A stretch of 64,000 nt of DNA from Marinoscillum sp040218045 (GCA_040218045.1 JAVJQA010000033.1:124001-188000); one strand, 5' to 3'. Counted from the first letter of the stretch, positions 16,697-26,670 are shown. Numbers and translations: made by a program. The notes: generated from the letters alone by a model not told the origin.

Positions 16697-17680
16697 ATGA
16701 AAGTTTTGAAAATTCTTGGCATCGTAGTAGTATGCCTGATTGTATTAGTCGCTGCTGGTATCGGATATGTAAAAACCGCCTTGCCAGATGTAGGAGAACC
16801 CTCCGACCTTACGGTGGAAATCACTCCAGAGTTAGTTGAGCGTGGGGCTTATCTGGCCAATAGTGTCACGGTATGTATGGACTGTCACTCCCAGCGCGAC
16901 TGGAGCAGGTTCTCGGGGCCACTTGTGGCAGGCTCTTTTGGAAAAGGTGGAGAAGTATTCAATGAAGATTTTGATTTTCCCGGCGTATTTACTGCCAAGA
17001 ATATTACCCCTGCCGGAATCAGTCACTGGACGGACGGTGAACTCTACCGGTTGATTACTACCGGAGTGACCAAAGAAGGCAAAGCAATATTCCCGGTTAT
17101 GCCCTATGGATCCTACGGCCGGATGGCGCATGAGGACGTAATCTCAATTATCGCTTATGTCCGATCGTTGGATCCTATTGAAAATGAAGTAGGTGAATCG
17201 GCAGCCAATTTTCCGATGAACATCATTCTGAATACGATACCACAACCCGCCAACCCACAGCCAAAACCAGACCCATCTGATCAGATAGCTTATGGGGCTT
17301 ATATGGTCACTGCTGCTGCCTGTGCTGATTGTCATACTCCTCAAGACCAGGGTACTCCTATTGAAGGCAAGTACCTTGCCGGGGGTTTTGAATTTAAAAT
17401 GCCCGGATTCGGTATTGTAAGATCTTCCAACATCACGCCCGACGTGCAGACGGGGATAGGTGCCTGGACGGAAGAAGTGTTTGTAAACCGATTCAAAAGT
17501 TATGCCGACTCTACCTATGTACCACATCAGGTTGGTGCCGGAGAAATGCAAACGGTAATGCCATGGACTATGTATGGTACGATGAAGGAAAATGACTTGA
17601 AGGCCATTTATGCCTACTTAAGTTCATTGGAGCCAAACAACAACAAGATTACCAAATTTGAGCCGGTAGCCTCACTCTAA
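16697..17680 (+). CDS. diheme c-type cytochrome
   Basis: A 327-residue protein anchored by an N-terminal membrane helix (about 5-24) with two cytochrome c domains. The heme-binding motifs are C60-M-D-C63-H64 and C209-A-D-C212-H213. Candidate distal methionines sit in VMPYGSYG and VMPWTMYG. The architecture resembles the cytochrome subunits of periplasmic alcohol/gluconate/sugar dehydrogenases and thiosulfate-type diheme cytochromes. It is an electron carrier on the periplasmic face. Its redox partner is not adjacent: the nearest dehydrogenase-like gene is at 26.7 kb, and a sulfurtransferase gene follows 82 bp downstream. Confidence 0.9.
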   Translation: MKVLKILGIVVVCLIVLVAAGIGYVKTALPDVGEPSDLTVEITPELVERGAYLANSVTVCMDCHSQRDWSRFSGPLVAGSFGKGGEVFNEDFDFPGVFTAKNITPAGISHWTDGELYRLITTGVTKEGKAIFPVMPYGSYGRMAHEDVISIIAYVRSLDPIENEVGESAANFPMNIILNTIPQPANPQPKPDPSDQIAYGAYMVTAAACADCHTPQDQGTPIEGKYLAGGFEFKMPGFGIVRSSNITPDVQTGIGAWTEEVFVNRFKSYADSTYVPHQVGAGEMQTVMPWTMYGTMKENDLKAIYAYLSSLEPNNNKITKFEPVASL

Positions 17681-17762
17681 ACCATCGTTAAAAATTCATT
17701 TCATTGCTCTATTCAATTGATGGCAAAAAGCCTTTAATTTGGTAGAGCAATTTTTATGCCCT

Positions 17763-18593
17763 ATGAACGAATCTTTAGTTTCTGCTGAATGGCTGAACCA
17801 GAATCAAAACAGTTCCAGGCTGATCATCCTGGATGCCAGTCCAAAAACCAATGTCTCCGGATTGAAAAGCGGTGTGGGGAGCCAGGTGATCCCGGGTGCG
17901 CGATTCTTTGATCTTAAGGGTAAGTTCAGTGATCCAAAAAGTGAATTTCCCAATACACTACCCTCTGCTGAAGATTTTCAAAATGCAGCACAGGAATTGG
18001 GCATTAACCAAAACAGTGATTTAGTTATCTATGACAACCTTGGCATCTACACAAGCCCGCGTGTTTGGTGGATGTTTAGGACTATGGGCCATCAAAAAGT
18101 GCACGTGCTCAATGGAGGTCTTGAGAGCTGGGTTCAAGCAGGGTATAAAACGGATGATACCCACCAAGCCGATTTCAATCCCGGAAATTTTAAAGCTTCT
18201 TTTCACAAAGACTCTATCCGCTACCTGGATGATATATTGCAAAACATACAATCCAACTCTTCAAAGGTGATTGATGCCAGATCTGTGGGCAGATTTACTG
18301 GTACCGCACCAGAACCGCGCGAAGGTTTGAGCAGCGGCCACATCCCCCACTCATGTAACCTCCCATTTGAACTGGTGTTGGACGAGGGGAAATATAAGTC
18401 CAAAGAAGAATTGATAAAAATATTCAACAAGCTTTCACCTGGTGACCAGCATTTAACATTCACCTGCGGATCAGGTCTCACGGCCTGCATTATCCTGTTG
18501 GCAGCAGAGCAGGTTTTACCCAATCAAATGAGTGTATTTGATGGCTCCTGGACGGAATGGGCCTCCAATCCTCAGACACCTATCTCAAAATAA
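17763..18593 (+). CDS. sulfurtransferase (tandem rhodanese domains)
   Basis: A 276-residue protein with two rhodanese domains. The N-terminal one (about 6-120) lacks a catalytic cysteine; the C-terminal one (about 150-270) carries active-site C235 in CGSGLTA. The CGSG[LV]T loop is typical of 3-mercaptopyruvate sulfurtransferase (SseA type) rather than the CRxGxR thiosulfate type, so transfer of sulfur from mercaptopyruvate is the likely reaction. It has no signal peptide and is cytoplasmic. I chose the ATG at 17763 over a TTG eight codons upstream because it gives the usual family N terminus (ESLVSAEWL). Confidence 0.88.
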   Translation: MNESLVSAEWLNQNQNSSRLIILDASPKTNVSGLKSGVGSQVIPGARFFDLKGKFSDPKSEFPNTLPSAEDFQNAAQELGINQNSDLVIYDNLGIYTSPRVWWMFRTMGHQKVHVLNGGLESWVQAGYKTDDTHQADFNPGNFKASFHKDSIRYLDDILQNIQSNSSKVIDARSVGRFTGTAPEPREGLSSGHIPHSCNLPFELVLDEGKYKSKEELIKIFNKLSPGDQHLTFTCGSGLTACIILLAAEQVLPNQMSVFDGSWTEWASNPQTPISK

Positions 18594-18660
18594 TTTAGAG
18601 GTGATGTAATAAAAAGTGAGAAACGGTCCACTAATGGATTGGTAACAAAGAAACCGAACG

Positions 18661-19140
18661 ATGTTATACATTCAATCCAGAAAAAACACCAGGACACTAC
18701 TCAAAAATGATGTAGCCATTGGTACACTGACCTTCCCAAAATGGCACTCCTCAAACGCCGTTTTAGAAATCGGACAAGAGAAATTAGAATTAACCCAGAA
18801 GAGCTTTTGGTCATCTTCATACCATGTTTTGAAAAAAGGATTCTCTCTGGGTGAGATCAAAATGAACTGGAAAGGCTATATCAAAATTCACCTTAAAGAT
18901 TTTAATAAGCGAATAAGAGAATTTACAATAAAACACAGAGGAGTCTTCAAATCAAGATACGAAGTAGTTGATGAAAGGGACAATGTGATCATGACCTTGT
19001 TTCCTGAAGGCAGTTGGAATCAGATGAGGTATGACTACCGGATTGAAACGAGTGCAGGTGAATCCGATAATGTAGAGCTACTTGGCCTTTACGCTTGTTT
19101 TATAATAGATTTATCCATCATTCATGCAGCTGCAGGATAG
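18661..19140 (+). CDS. conserved-looking hypothetical, beta-rich
   Basis: A 159-residue soluble protein without a signal peptide. It is rich in beta-forming residues and ends in a hydrophobic stretch (LLGLYACFIIDLSIIHAAAG) that could be a membrane-associated helix. The overall pattern is faintly like tubby/LURP-one-type barrels, but I cannot support that assignment. It lies 67 bp after the sulfurtransferase and converges on the ABC-F gene with only 20 bp between the stop codons. Confidence 0.6.
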   Translation: MLYIQSRKNTRTLLKNDVAIGTLTFPKWHSSNAVLEIGQEKLELTQKSFWSSSYHVLKKGFSLGEIKMNWKGYIKIHLKDFNKRIREFTIKHRGVFKSRYEVVDERDNVIMTLFPEGSWNQMRYDYRIETSAGESDNVELLGLYACFIIDLSIIHAAAG

Positions 19141-19148
19141 ACCCTAAA

Positions 19149-19176
19149 TGAGAAGATGGCTTAGCTCATCTTCTCA
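19149..19176. terminator. hairpin between convergent genes
   Basis: A perfect 10-bp stem TGAGAAGATG (19149-19158) with CATCTTCTCA (19167-19176). It overlaps the last codons of the ABC-F gene and lies between two convergent stop codons. There is no T tract on either side, so termination activity is uncertain. Confidence 0.35.
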
Positions 19177-21065
19177 ACCATCTCTTCCCATTTCTCATTT
19201 AGCTTATCCAGCTCCGCCTTCTTGCTATTGTACTTATTGTTGGTCTTATTGAGCTTTTCCTCATCCTCATACACCTCAGGTTTGGCCATCTCCACCTCAT
19301 AACCGGAGATTTCGGACTCCAGTAGCTCTATTTTTTCCTCAATCTGCTTAATCTCCTTTTCCAGTTCCCTGTTAGGTTCTACATGCCGCGGCTTGGCAGC
19401 CACATTCTGTTTAGGGCTTTCCTGTTTCGGCTGTGGTATAGAGACAGCACCATTCGACTTTTTCTTATCTTGCTCCCTGGTATACCACCAGTGCCATTCC
19501 TCATAGGTTCCGGGATATTCTTTGATCTGTTTATCCTCAATCCACCAGATTTTATTGGCAACATTGGATATAAAATCCCGATCGTGAGAAACTAGCAAGA
19601 AAGTACCCTCAAACTGCTGAAGGGCCTGCACCAAAATACTCACCGAAAGCATATCGAGGTGGTTGGTAGGCTCATCGAGCATTAGGAAATTAGATTCCGA
19701 AATCAACGTTTTGGCCAAAGCAACCCGAGATTTTTCACCTCCTGAAAGTACTTTTATCTTCTTGAAAACCTCTTCATCAGTAAACAAGAAACACCCTAAA
19801 ACCCCACGAAGTTCTTGTTCTGTTTTACCTGAACCCGCCTGCTTTAACTCTTCGATAATCTCATTGTTGACATTGAGTGATTCCAGCTGATGCTGAGCGA
19901 AGAAAGAAGTACTGACATTATGCCCCTTCTGTACGCTTCCATCGTGAGGTTCTGTACCGGCTACTATTCTCAGCGCTGTGGATTTACCCTTTCCATTCGC
20001 TCCAATGAAAGCAATCTTGTCCCCTCTTTCGATATGGGCATTGGCATGATCCAAAATCTCCAAGTCTCCATACGCTTTTGAGATGCCTTCAAGCTTAGCG
20101 ACATGTCGTCCGGATTTCACCTTAAACTTGAATTTAAAATCAACCTGGGCTGTGTCATCCACCACAGCCTCTATGCGGTCGATTTTGTCCAGCATCTTGG
20201 CCCTGGACTGTGCCTGTTTGGCTTTGGAAGCTTTGGCTTTAAAACGCTCCACAAAGCGCTCAGCTTGGCGGATTTTTTGTTGTTGATTTTCAAATGCATT
20301 CTGCTGAATCTCATTTCTGAGTTCCTTCTCATCCAGATAAAAATCGTAATTACCACTATATGCATGCAACTGATAACCTGTCACCTCCACGATCTTATTG
20401 ATGGACGCATTGAGAAACCGCCTATCGTGTGAGACGATAATTACCGCCCCTTCATAGGATTGTAGATAATTTTCAAGCCACTCTATAGAAGGTAAATCGA
20501 GGTGGTTGGTTGGCTCATCCAGCATTAGTAAAGAAGGTCTTTCCAGAAGTAACTTGGCGAGCATTACACGCATACGCCACCCTCCTGAAAATTCCTTTAG
20601 CGGCCGCTTGAGATCGGCAGTGCTAAATCCAATTCCTTCCAGGATCTCTTCCGCCTTAGCCTGCATAGAGTAACCTTCGTTGGTTTCAAAACGCTCCTGA
20701 AGCTTGGCCAAGCGATCTACCAACTCATCTTTATAGTCCTCCTCCATTTCCTTGAGCACTTTATCAATCTGCTCCTGGATTTTCAGGGTTTCTTTGAATG
20801 CCTGCATGGCTACATGCAAAATGGAATCGTCTGTCAGATAGGACAACAAGTCCTGGTTCAAAAAACCTATGGTCGTATCATTGCTCATATTGATCTCACC
20901 TGAAGTATGCTGCACTTCACCTGTGATCATTTTTAGTAAGGTGGATTTACCAGTTCCATTCAACCCAATCAGCCCGATCCGGTCTTTTGGCCCTATAAAG
21001 AGTGATGCTTCATCGTAAATTGGTCTATCCCCTATGTAATATGAAAGGTCATTGATACTAATCAT
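19161..21065 (-). CDS. ABC-F family ATPase (Uup/EttA-like)
   Basis: A 634-residue soluble protein with two ATP-binding cassettes and no membrane domain. The Walker A motifs are GLNGTGKST (first) and GANGKGKST (second); signature motifs are FSGGWRMR and LSGGEKSR; both Walker B motifs read LLMLDEPTNHLD / FLMLDEPTNHLD. A basic interdomain linker (about 235-310) and a C-terminal coiled coil (about 560-634) match the Uup-type subgroup. ABC-F proteins act on the ribosome to relieve stalling or resolve structured states. It appears monocistronic and is transcribed away from the TPR-CHAT gene; the 148-bp divergent gap carries both promoters. Confidence 0.92.
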   Translation of the reverse strand: MISINDLSYYIGDRPIYDEASLFIGPKDRIGLIGLNGTGKSTLLKMITGEVQHTSGEINMSNDTTIGFLNQDLLSYLTDDSILHVAMQAFKETLKIQEQIDKVLKEMEEDYKDELVDRLAKLQERFETNEGYSMQAKAEEILEGIGFSTADLKRPLKEFSGGWRMRVMLAKLLLERPSLLMLDEPTNHLDLPSIEWLENYLQSYEGAVIIVSHDRRFLNASINKIVEVTGYQLHAYSGNYDFYLDEKELRNEIQQNAFENQQQKIRQAERFVERFKAKASKAKQAQSRAKMLDKIDRIEAVVDDTAQVDFKFKFKVKSGRHVAKLEGISKAYGDLEILDHANAHIERGDKIAFIGANGKGKSTALRIVAGTEPHDGSVQKGHNVSTSFFAQHQLESLNVNNEIIEELKQAGSGKTEQELRGVLGCFLFTDEEVFKKIKVLSGGEKSRVALAKTLISESNFLMLDEPTNHLDMLSVSILVQALQQFEGTFLLVSHDRDFISNVANKIWWIEDKQIKEYPGTYEEWHWWYTREQDKKKSNGAVSIPQPKQESPKQNVAAKPRHVEPNRELEKEIKQIEEKIELLESEISGYEVEMAKPEVYEDEEKLNKTNNKYNSKKAELDKLNEKWEEMVEKMS

Positions 21066-21213
21066 GCCGCAAAGTTATATGACCTCACACTGGAATCCAC
21101 ACATGAATTAAAAATCAACAATTATCACTTAATAAAGAAAGAATGGCAATATGCTTAGGTTTGTGTATTTTTAAGCTACCAACTAATGTTTTTGACCAAC
21201 TAGTATACCATAT

Positions 21214-24200
21214 ATGTCTACGCAACGCTTCTTATTCACCGCAATGGCTGTGCTTTGCCTGAGTATCACCTCTTCCGCTCAGACCTGGGAAGTGATGTTC
21301 AAAAAAGCAGAAAAAAAATACGCCAAAGGAAAATATCATAAAGTACAAAAGCACATTGACAAGCTTCGCAAAAAGCACATCACCAAAAAGTTTGGTGGAG
21401 ACTCTTCGCTTTATGCATTGACATACGTCATGGAAGCCAAGGTGAATAATGCCATGGCCAACTATCCGGGTATGTACCAAAGTATCGCAAAGGCTTTACC
21501 AATGCTTGAACGATATAAAAACGGACATCAGTACAGCTATACCATGGGTTTGCTCAGGTTAGTAGACTTGCACAATGAGTACGGAAACCACAAAAAAGCC
21601 GACAGCATTGCCTCTATATTGGATGGGCTAAGTTCCGCATATCTCCAAAGCGACATTCTTCAAATGGAGATAAAAATGCGCCGGGCATTCACCGATATAG
21701 AACTCGGATATTACAATGAAGCACGGAAAGCTATAGATGAACTTTCAAGTACCTGGCCAACAAAACTCAAACTGAGCTACGCATTAGAGCCTGTGGAAAA
21801 CGTGGATGAGGACTATAAAAAACAATTGCTGATAAAACTCTATACTGCTGAAGGAGAAATACTGAGAAGAAAGGGTGAGTATGAAAAAGCTGTAGCCGCT
21901 TTCGATAGCCATAACAAGCAGGTCAACCGTCTCGTGGATGGCAAGTCACAGGCATATGTGGAATTTAGGGTAGCTGAGGCTAGAACCTACCTGGATTGGG
22001 GAAATGCAAGTGAAGCACGGAAGATTGCTGGCCGGATTACAACGTTAAAACCTCCAGGAAGACTCTACGAGAAAGCTGCGGACATTGACATTTTGGCCTG
22101 CCTTGAGGAAGAAAAATACGGTGATGCTTTGAGTACTTCCATGGACCTGGAAAGTGCCCTGATTAAAGCCAAGGTAAGAAGGGATTATGCCTACTTCATT
22201 ACTTCTTACTATGCAGCATTGATGAGAAGCTATGAAAACGACGTAGATCAGAATATTGTAATTCGTTTCAATAGTGTACTTGCCAAAGCCGACAAAGTGG
22301 TACCTGATGATCATAGAGTCCGCACCAAAACCGCTGAATTTGCTCTGGACTACATCTTTAAATCCAATCGAAGTGAAAACTTCCCTTTTGCGGAAAAATT
22401 CTATTTGGCGCTGGGTCATTCACTCAATCTTCGATACCGCAAAAACACACTGCCGATCAACATTTATGAGGTGAACTTCGCTGGCTATTATCTTAAGTTT
22501 TCTGAAAGCCCTTCTAAAGCCTACAAGCTTTTAGCGGAACAACCCTATAAACTGCCCCTTGAAGAACTATCAACCATACACCCGGATTATGTAAAGCTCG
22601 TGAGTAATCTGATGGAGTATTTCATATTAGTTGGGAACTTCGACTATCCAATCAAACTCACCAAAGAAGTAGTGGCAGCCATGCGTGTAAACCCCTACAC
22701 CAACCCTGAGGACCTGGGAGATAAATTAGTGGAACTGGCCAGGTTGCAAATACAAGGAGGGTACTATAAAGAAGCGGAAGAAAACACGGATGAAGCACTC
22801 AAGCTCATCAGACGTGGTGGAGAGCGCAAATCAGAAGAGTACATAAAAGCACTCAACAATGCTGCATACTTATATGGCACCATCGGTCTATACAGTAAAG
22901 CCGAGCGCCAGTTGAACAAAGCCAATTATATCTATGGGAAAATTACCACAGCCAACCAGGAGTTGAAGTATGGGTCAATTGTGGATTTGGCTTTTCTCTA
23001 CACCAGAATGGGCGAATACTCTCAAACTGAAGAGTTGCTCAACGAGGTGATAAAGAGCAGGATCAAACTCTATGGAAGCAACAGCAGAAGACTTATTGAA
23101 CCATTTGCTGCACTTGGCGAAATGTACCTCATCAAAGGAAACTACCCTGAAGCTGAAGACCACATCAGAAAGTCGTTGGCAATCACCAAAGATGTTTTTG
23201 GGGACACTACACTCATGTTTGTCAAAAACCTGAGCCATATGGTAAAACTTTACCTGGAGCTGGGCAACTACAAAGCGGCTCTCGTCAATGCAACTGATGT
23301 TTTGAGAGTGAGGGAAAAAACGCTTCGTAAAAACCATATCCTGTTTGCTGACACCTATACGGATTTAGGACATATCCATTATTATCTAGGCAGCAATCTG
23401 GAAATTGTTGACAAATATTATCAACTGGCCAAAGAAATCACAGAGAGTAATTTCAATAAGACTCATCCCCTGTATGCCGAGGCTCTCAAGAACATTGCCT
23501 TTGTGCACATTCAGCGCAAAGAGTTTGACAAAGCCCTCACCCTGCTCGATCAGGCAGATGATATTTGGAGAGATGCATTGGCCAATCTCAACCGAAGCTC
23601 TGGCGAAGTAGCCCGAATCAAAGGGGACATTTATAGCTACCAGCGTAAGTTCAGGGATTCACGCAAAGAATATGAAAAAGCTACCAAATATTTCAGGATC
23701 CTCTTTAGTGACCAACATCCAGATTACCTCAACACGCAAAGCAGGCTTGCAAGGGCATATTTCATCAATGGAGAATTGAACAAGGTAGAATCGATACTGA
23801 GTGAAACCACATCGTCGTACTTGAATTATACCAAGGACTACTTCCCTACCCTTAGTGAGGATGAAAAGGCAAAATTCTGGAATAAGATCAAGCCTGACTT
23901 TGAATTCTACAACACCGTGGCTGTGAAATACAGTAAGGAGAAGGAAAAGTACCTGGAAAACATGTACGATTTTGCCATTGCTACCAAGGGTTTGTTACTT
24001 AATTCATCCATCAAAACAAGAAACAGCATTCTCAACAGTGGTGATCCTAAACTGATCGCCCTTTTCAAAGAATGGGCAAATAAGAAAGAATACCTCACCA
24101 CCACTGTAGCCCAAAGCCAGGAACAGCTTACTGAAAATGAGGTGGACGTCCCTAAACTAAAAAATGAGATCGCTCTTCTCGAAAAACAGCTCAGTGAACT

Positions 24201-25446
24201 TTCTCAAGACTTTGAAGCCTCTTTTGAGTTTAAACTTTATAGCTGGAACGACATCCGGAAATCTTTGAACGAGAACGAAGCAGCCGTAGAAATCATCCGC
24301 TACCGGGAATTTGATGACCGCTTTAATGATGAAAAGATCAGGTATGCTGCATTGATCCTTACCAGCGATACAAAGAAAAACCCAGAACTTGTACTTTTCG
24401 AAAATGGTTCAGAAATGGAAAAAAAACACTTCCTGTATCATAGAAATACTACAAAGTATAAAATCGCTGACACGCAATCTTTCAGCATATTCTGGGAGCC
24501 TATCTATGAGAAGGTTAAAGACAAGGACATTGTTTTTCTATCTCCAGATGGAGTATATAACCAGATCAATGTAGAGTCTATGTTGATCAATGAATCTGAG
24601 TTTGTAATTGATCGCATGAATGTCCGGGTATTGAACAATACCAAAACGATAGCGGCGCTCCGATCTAAGGACGCCCGGAAAGCTGAAAAGAGAGAACCAC
24701 CTAAAACCTTTAGCGCTATGCTCATGGGCAATCCTCAGTATTACAAAAATGAGGACAATAAGCTGTTGGCTATGCAAGAGGCCACACGGGGAAGTTCCAG
24801 TATTTACATCCCCCAGCTACCGGGCACTGAAAAAGAGGTACAGACAATCAACGATCTTTTAACCGAAAAAGGCTGGAAGATTGAGTATTATCTTGGCACA
24901 AATGCCACAGAGGCGCAAATCAAAAAAGCCCAGAATTATACCCTGATCCACATTGCCACACATGGCTTCTTTGATGATCAATCCAAGCCAAACAAAGAAG
25001 ACAATATCCTATTTGAAGATGACGATAATCCACTGGATCGTGCTGGGCTTATTGCCGAAGGTGGTGGAGATGTCCTCGTCAATGCAACCAAAAATTACAA
25101 CATCATGGATGGTGTGCTCACAGCACATGAAGCTATGAGCCTCAATTTTGAGAACACCGAATTGATTGTACTAAGTGCATGTGAAACAGGGCGAGGAGAA
25201 ATCCAGCAAGGTGAAGGGGTTTTTGGGTTGCAGAGATCATTTCTGGTAGCCGGTGCTGATGCGATCATCATGAGCTTGTTTCAGGTATCTGATGAAGTTA
25301 CTCAAAAGCTGATGGTGGAGTTTTACAACAACTGGATGAGTGGCCAGGACAAACGCACCGCTTTTAACAATGCTCAGCGGACTATCAAAGAAAACTACAA
25401 TGACCCAATTTACTGGGGTGCATTTACTATGATTGCACGGATTTAA
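21214..25446 (+). CDS. secreted TPR-CHAT protease-like protein
   Basis: A 1,410-residue protein with a signal peptide (about 1-23, ending SSAQ). Long alpha-helical tetratricopeptide-type repeats span about 25-870; typical units include NAAYLYGTIGLYSKAERQL and LGEMYLIKGNYPEAEDHI. A coiled-coil linker follows (about 945-1010). The C-terminal CHAT domain (about 1020-1410) is of the caspase/separase clan, with dyad residues visible as H1250 in IHIATHGFFDD and C1323 in LSACETGRGE, then GEGVFGLQRSFLVAGA. CHAT proteases are activated through their repeat domains by a partner signal. The export signal places this one outside the cytoplasm. The sodium-channel gene follows 72 bp later on the same strand. 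Confidence 0.92.
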   Translation: MSTQRFLFTAMAVLCLSITSSAQTWEVMFKKAEKKYAKGKYHKVQKHIDKLRKKHITKKFGGDSSLYALTYVMEAKVNNAMANYPGMYQSIAKALPMLERYKNGHQYSYTMGLLRLVDLHNEYGNHKKADSIASILDGLSSAYLQSDILQMEIKMRRAFTDIELGYYNEARKAIDELSSTWPTKLKLSYALEPVENVDEDYKKQLLIKLYTAEGEILRRKGEYEKAVAAFDSHNKQVNRLVDGKSQAYVEFRVAEARTYLDWGNASEARKIAGRITTLKPPGRLYEKAADIDILACLEEEKYGDALSTSMDLESALIKAKVRRDYAYFITSYYAALMRSYENDVDQNIVIRFNSVLAKADKVVPDDHRVRTKTAEFALDYIFKSNRSENFPFAEKFYLALGHSLNLRYRKNTLPINIYEVNFAGYYLKFSESPSKAYKLLAEQPYKLPLEELSTIHPDYVKLVSNLMEYFILVGNFDYPIKLTKEVVAAMRVNPYTNPEDLGDKLVELARLQIQGGYYKEAEENTDEALKLIRRGGERKSEEYIKALNNAAYLYGTIGLYSKAERQLNKANYIYGKITTANQELKYGSIVDLAFLYTRMGEYSQTEELLNEVIKSRIKLYGSNSRRLIEPFAALGEMYLIKGNYPEAEDHIRKSLAITKDVFGDTTLMFVKNLSHMVKLYLELGNYKAALVNATDVLRVREKTLRKNHILFADTYTDLGHIHYYLGSNLEIVDKYYQLAKEITESNFNKTHPLYAEALKNIAFVHIQRKEFDKALTLLDQADDIWRDALANLNRSSGEVARIKGDIYSYQRKFRDSRKEYEKATKYFRILFSDQHPDYLNTQSRLARAYFINGELNKVESILSETTSSYLNYTKDYFPTLSEDEKAKFWNKIKPDFEFYNTVAVKYSKEKEKYLENMYDFAIATKGLLLNSSIKTRNSILNSGDPKLIALFKEWANKKEYLTTTVAQSQEQLTENEVDVPKLKNEIALLEKQLSELSQDFEASFEFKLYSWNDIRKSLNENEAAVEIIRYREFDDRFNDEKIRYAALILTSDTKKNPELVLFENGSEMEKKHFLYHRNTTKYKIADTQSFSIFWEPIYEKVKDKDIVFLSPDGVYNQINVESMLINESEFVIDRMNVRVLNNTKTIAALRSKDARKAEKREPPKTFSAMLMGNPQYYKNEDNKLLAMQEATRGSSSIYIPQLPGTEKEVQTINDLLTEKGWKIEYYLGTNATEAQIKKAQNYTLIHIATHGFFDDQSKPNKEDNILFEDDDNPLDRAGLIAEGGGDVLVNATKNYNIMDGVLTAHEAMSLNFENTELIVLSACETGRGEIQQGEGVFGLQRSFLVAGADAIIMSLFQVSDEVTQKLMVEFYNNWMSGQDKRTAFNNAQRTIKENYNDPIYWGAFTMIARI

Positions 25447-25488
25447 TTCTTCCAGAAAAGACCTGCAAACCAATTATGATATGCCTAT

Positions 25489-25496
25489 TACTTTTG
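25489..25496 (+). promoter_or_regulatory. candidate -7 promoter box before the channel gene
   Basis: TACTTTTG matches TAnnTTTG, 22 nt upstream of the channel ATG and inside the 72-bp gap after the CHAT gene. No -33 TTTG is visible. It may allow independent expression of the channel, in addition to read-through, since no terminator is seen in the gap. Confidence 0.4.
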
Positions 25497-25518
25497 CAGC
25501 AGGTAACCAGCGCAATTT

Positions 25519-26337
25519 ATGATTAGAGCACAAGTACGAAAGTTTGTAGAAAAGAATGCATTCCAGCACTTCATTGTAAGCCTGATTGTGCTAAACTCCG
25601 TCCTGATAGGCCTTGAAACAAGCCCGGCCTATATGGAAGCCTTTGGATTCTATATAGATCAGATAGATCGTATAATCCTCTTTGTGTTTGTCGCAGAATT
25701 ATTATTGAAACTGTACGCTTATGGTTATCAGTTCTTCAAAAGTGCCTGGAACCTTTTCGATTCGATCGTAATCCTGGTTTCAGTAATACCAAGTATTGGA
25801 GCTTCGTTTACGGTGCTCAGGGCATTGCGGATATTGAGAACACTCAGGCTGCTTAAAAACATCCCAAAACTGAAAATAATCATTGAATCCCTGCTTCATG
25901 CCATCCCAAGTATCGGGTGGATCATGGTGCTGCTCATCATCATATTTTACATTTTTGCGGTCATAGGCAACAACCTGTTCAGTGCGGACTATCCCATGTA
26001 TTTTGGCACTTTGATCAGTTCTTTGTTTACATTGTTCCAGATCATGACCCTGGAGAGCTGGGCCTCCAATATTGCCCGTCCTATTATCACTGATATGCCT
26101 CTGGCAGCAGGTTACTTCATTGTTTTCATCCTAATAGCAACTTATACCACACTCAATATTTTTATCGCTATCGTGGTAAACACCATGAATGAATTGCACC
26201 AAAGAAGCCTGAAGGAGGAAGAAAAACAAATCAAACAATTTGTCCATATAGAACATGAACAACTAGTCAATCAGTTGAATACTTTGCAAAAAGAAATCAA
26301 GGAAATAAAGCATCTCATTCAGGAAAACCGCAAATGA
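25519..26337 (+). CDS. voltage-gated sodium channel (NaChBac-like)
   Basis: A 272-residue single-repeat six-helix ion channel. S1-S3 run from about residue 17 to 97. S4 carries regularly spaced arginines (VLRALRILRTLRLLK, about 99-113). The pore loop holds the selectivity filter T177-L-E-S-W-A-S183, identical to the sodium-selective filter of NaChBac. S6 is at about 190-225. A C-terminal coiled coil (about 230-272) supports the tetramer. Length matches the bacterial NaV family (about 270). It sits in the inner membrane and conducts sodium on depolarisation, possibly linked to motility, pH or stress responses. Adjacency to the secreted CHAT protein is the only clue to a partner. Confidence 0.93.
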   Translation: MIRAQVRKFVEKNAFQHFIVSLIVLNSVLIGLETSPAYMEAFGFYIDQIDRIILFVFVAELLLKLYAYGYQFFKSAWNLFDSIVILVSVIPSIGASFTVLRALRILRTLRLLKNIPKLKIIIESLLHAIPSIGWIMVLLIIIFYIFAVIGNNLFSADYPMYFGTLISSLFTLFQIMTLESWASNIARPIITDMPLAAGYFIVFILIATYTTLNIFIAIVVNTMNELHQRSLKEEEKQIKQFVHIEHEQLVNQLNTLQKEIKEIKHLIQENRK

Positions 26338-26545
26338 TAAAGCAGTATTTTTACTTAATTTGAAAGGAAGACAAGGATAATTTGATATTGAAAATCCAAC
26401 CCTTTCTCACCCACTGCTTTTCAAAACAATTAGACAAATTATTGATTTAGTAATAGTGACATCCGACTAAATTTTACAACTCATAAAAAAGCACGTTTAA
26501 ACAAAATGAGAAAAGGTTTTTCACCGAACATCAAAACTACCCCTA
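26338..26545. other. gene-free AT-rich stretch after the channel gene
   Basis: I see no gene, hairpin terminator or repeat in this part. The structured block that begins at 26546 is listed separately. Confidence 0.4.
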
Positions 26546-26624
26546 CCCTAAAGGGTGACTACCAAACTGTCCCTTTAGGGAATTTAAAGGGTGATTTTTC
26601 AAGCGATTGTACTTTTGAAAAATC
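26546..26624 (+). promoter_or_regulatory. nested inverted repeats overlapping a promoter box
   Basis: CCCTAAAGGG (26546-26555) pairs with CCCTTTAGGG (26571-26580). AAAGGGTGA occurs twice as a direct repeat (26550-26558 and 26586-26594). GATTTTTCAA (26593-26602) pairs perfectly with TTGAAAAATC (26615-26624). The last arm overlaps TACTTTTG (26610-26617), a TAnnTTTG -7 box 54 nt before the following gene. A repressor operator or a 5'-UTR structure are both possible. Confidence 0.5.
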
Positions 26625-26670
26625 TTTTCTCGGACGACAGTAATTTAGTAATCAGAACCTCACAGAAATC

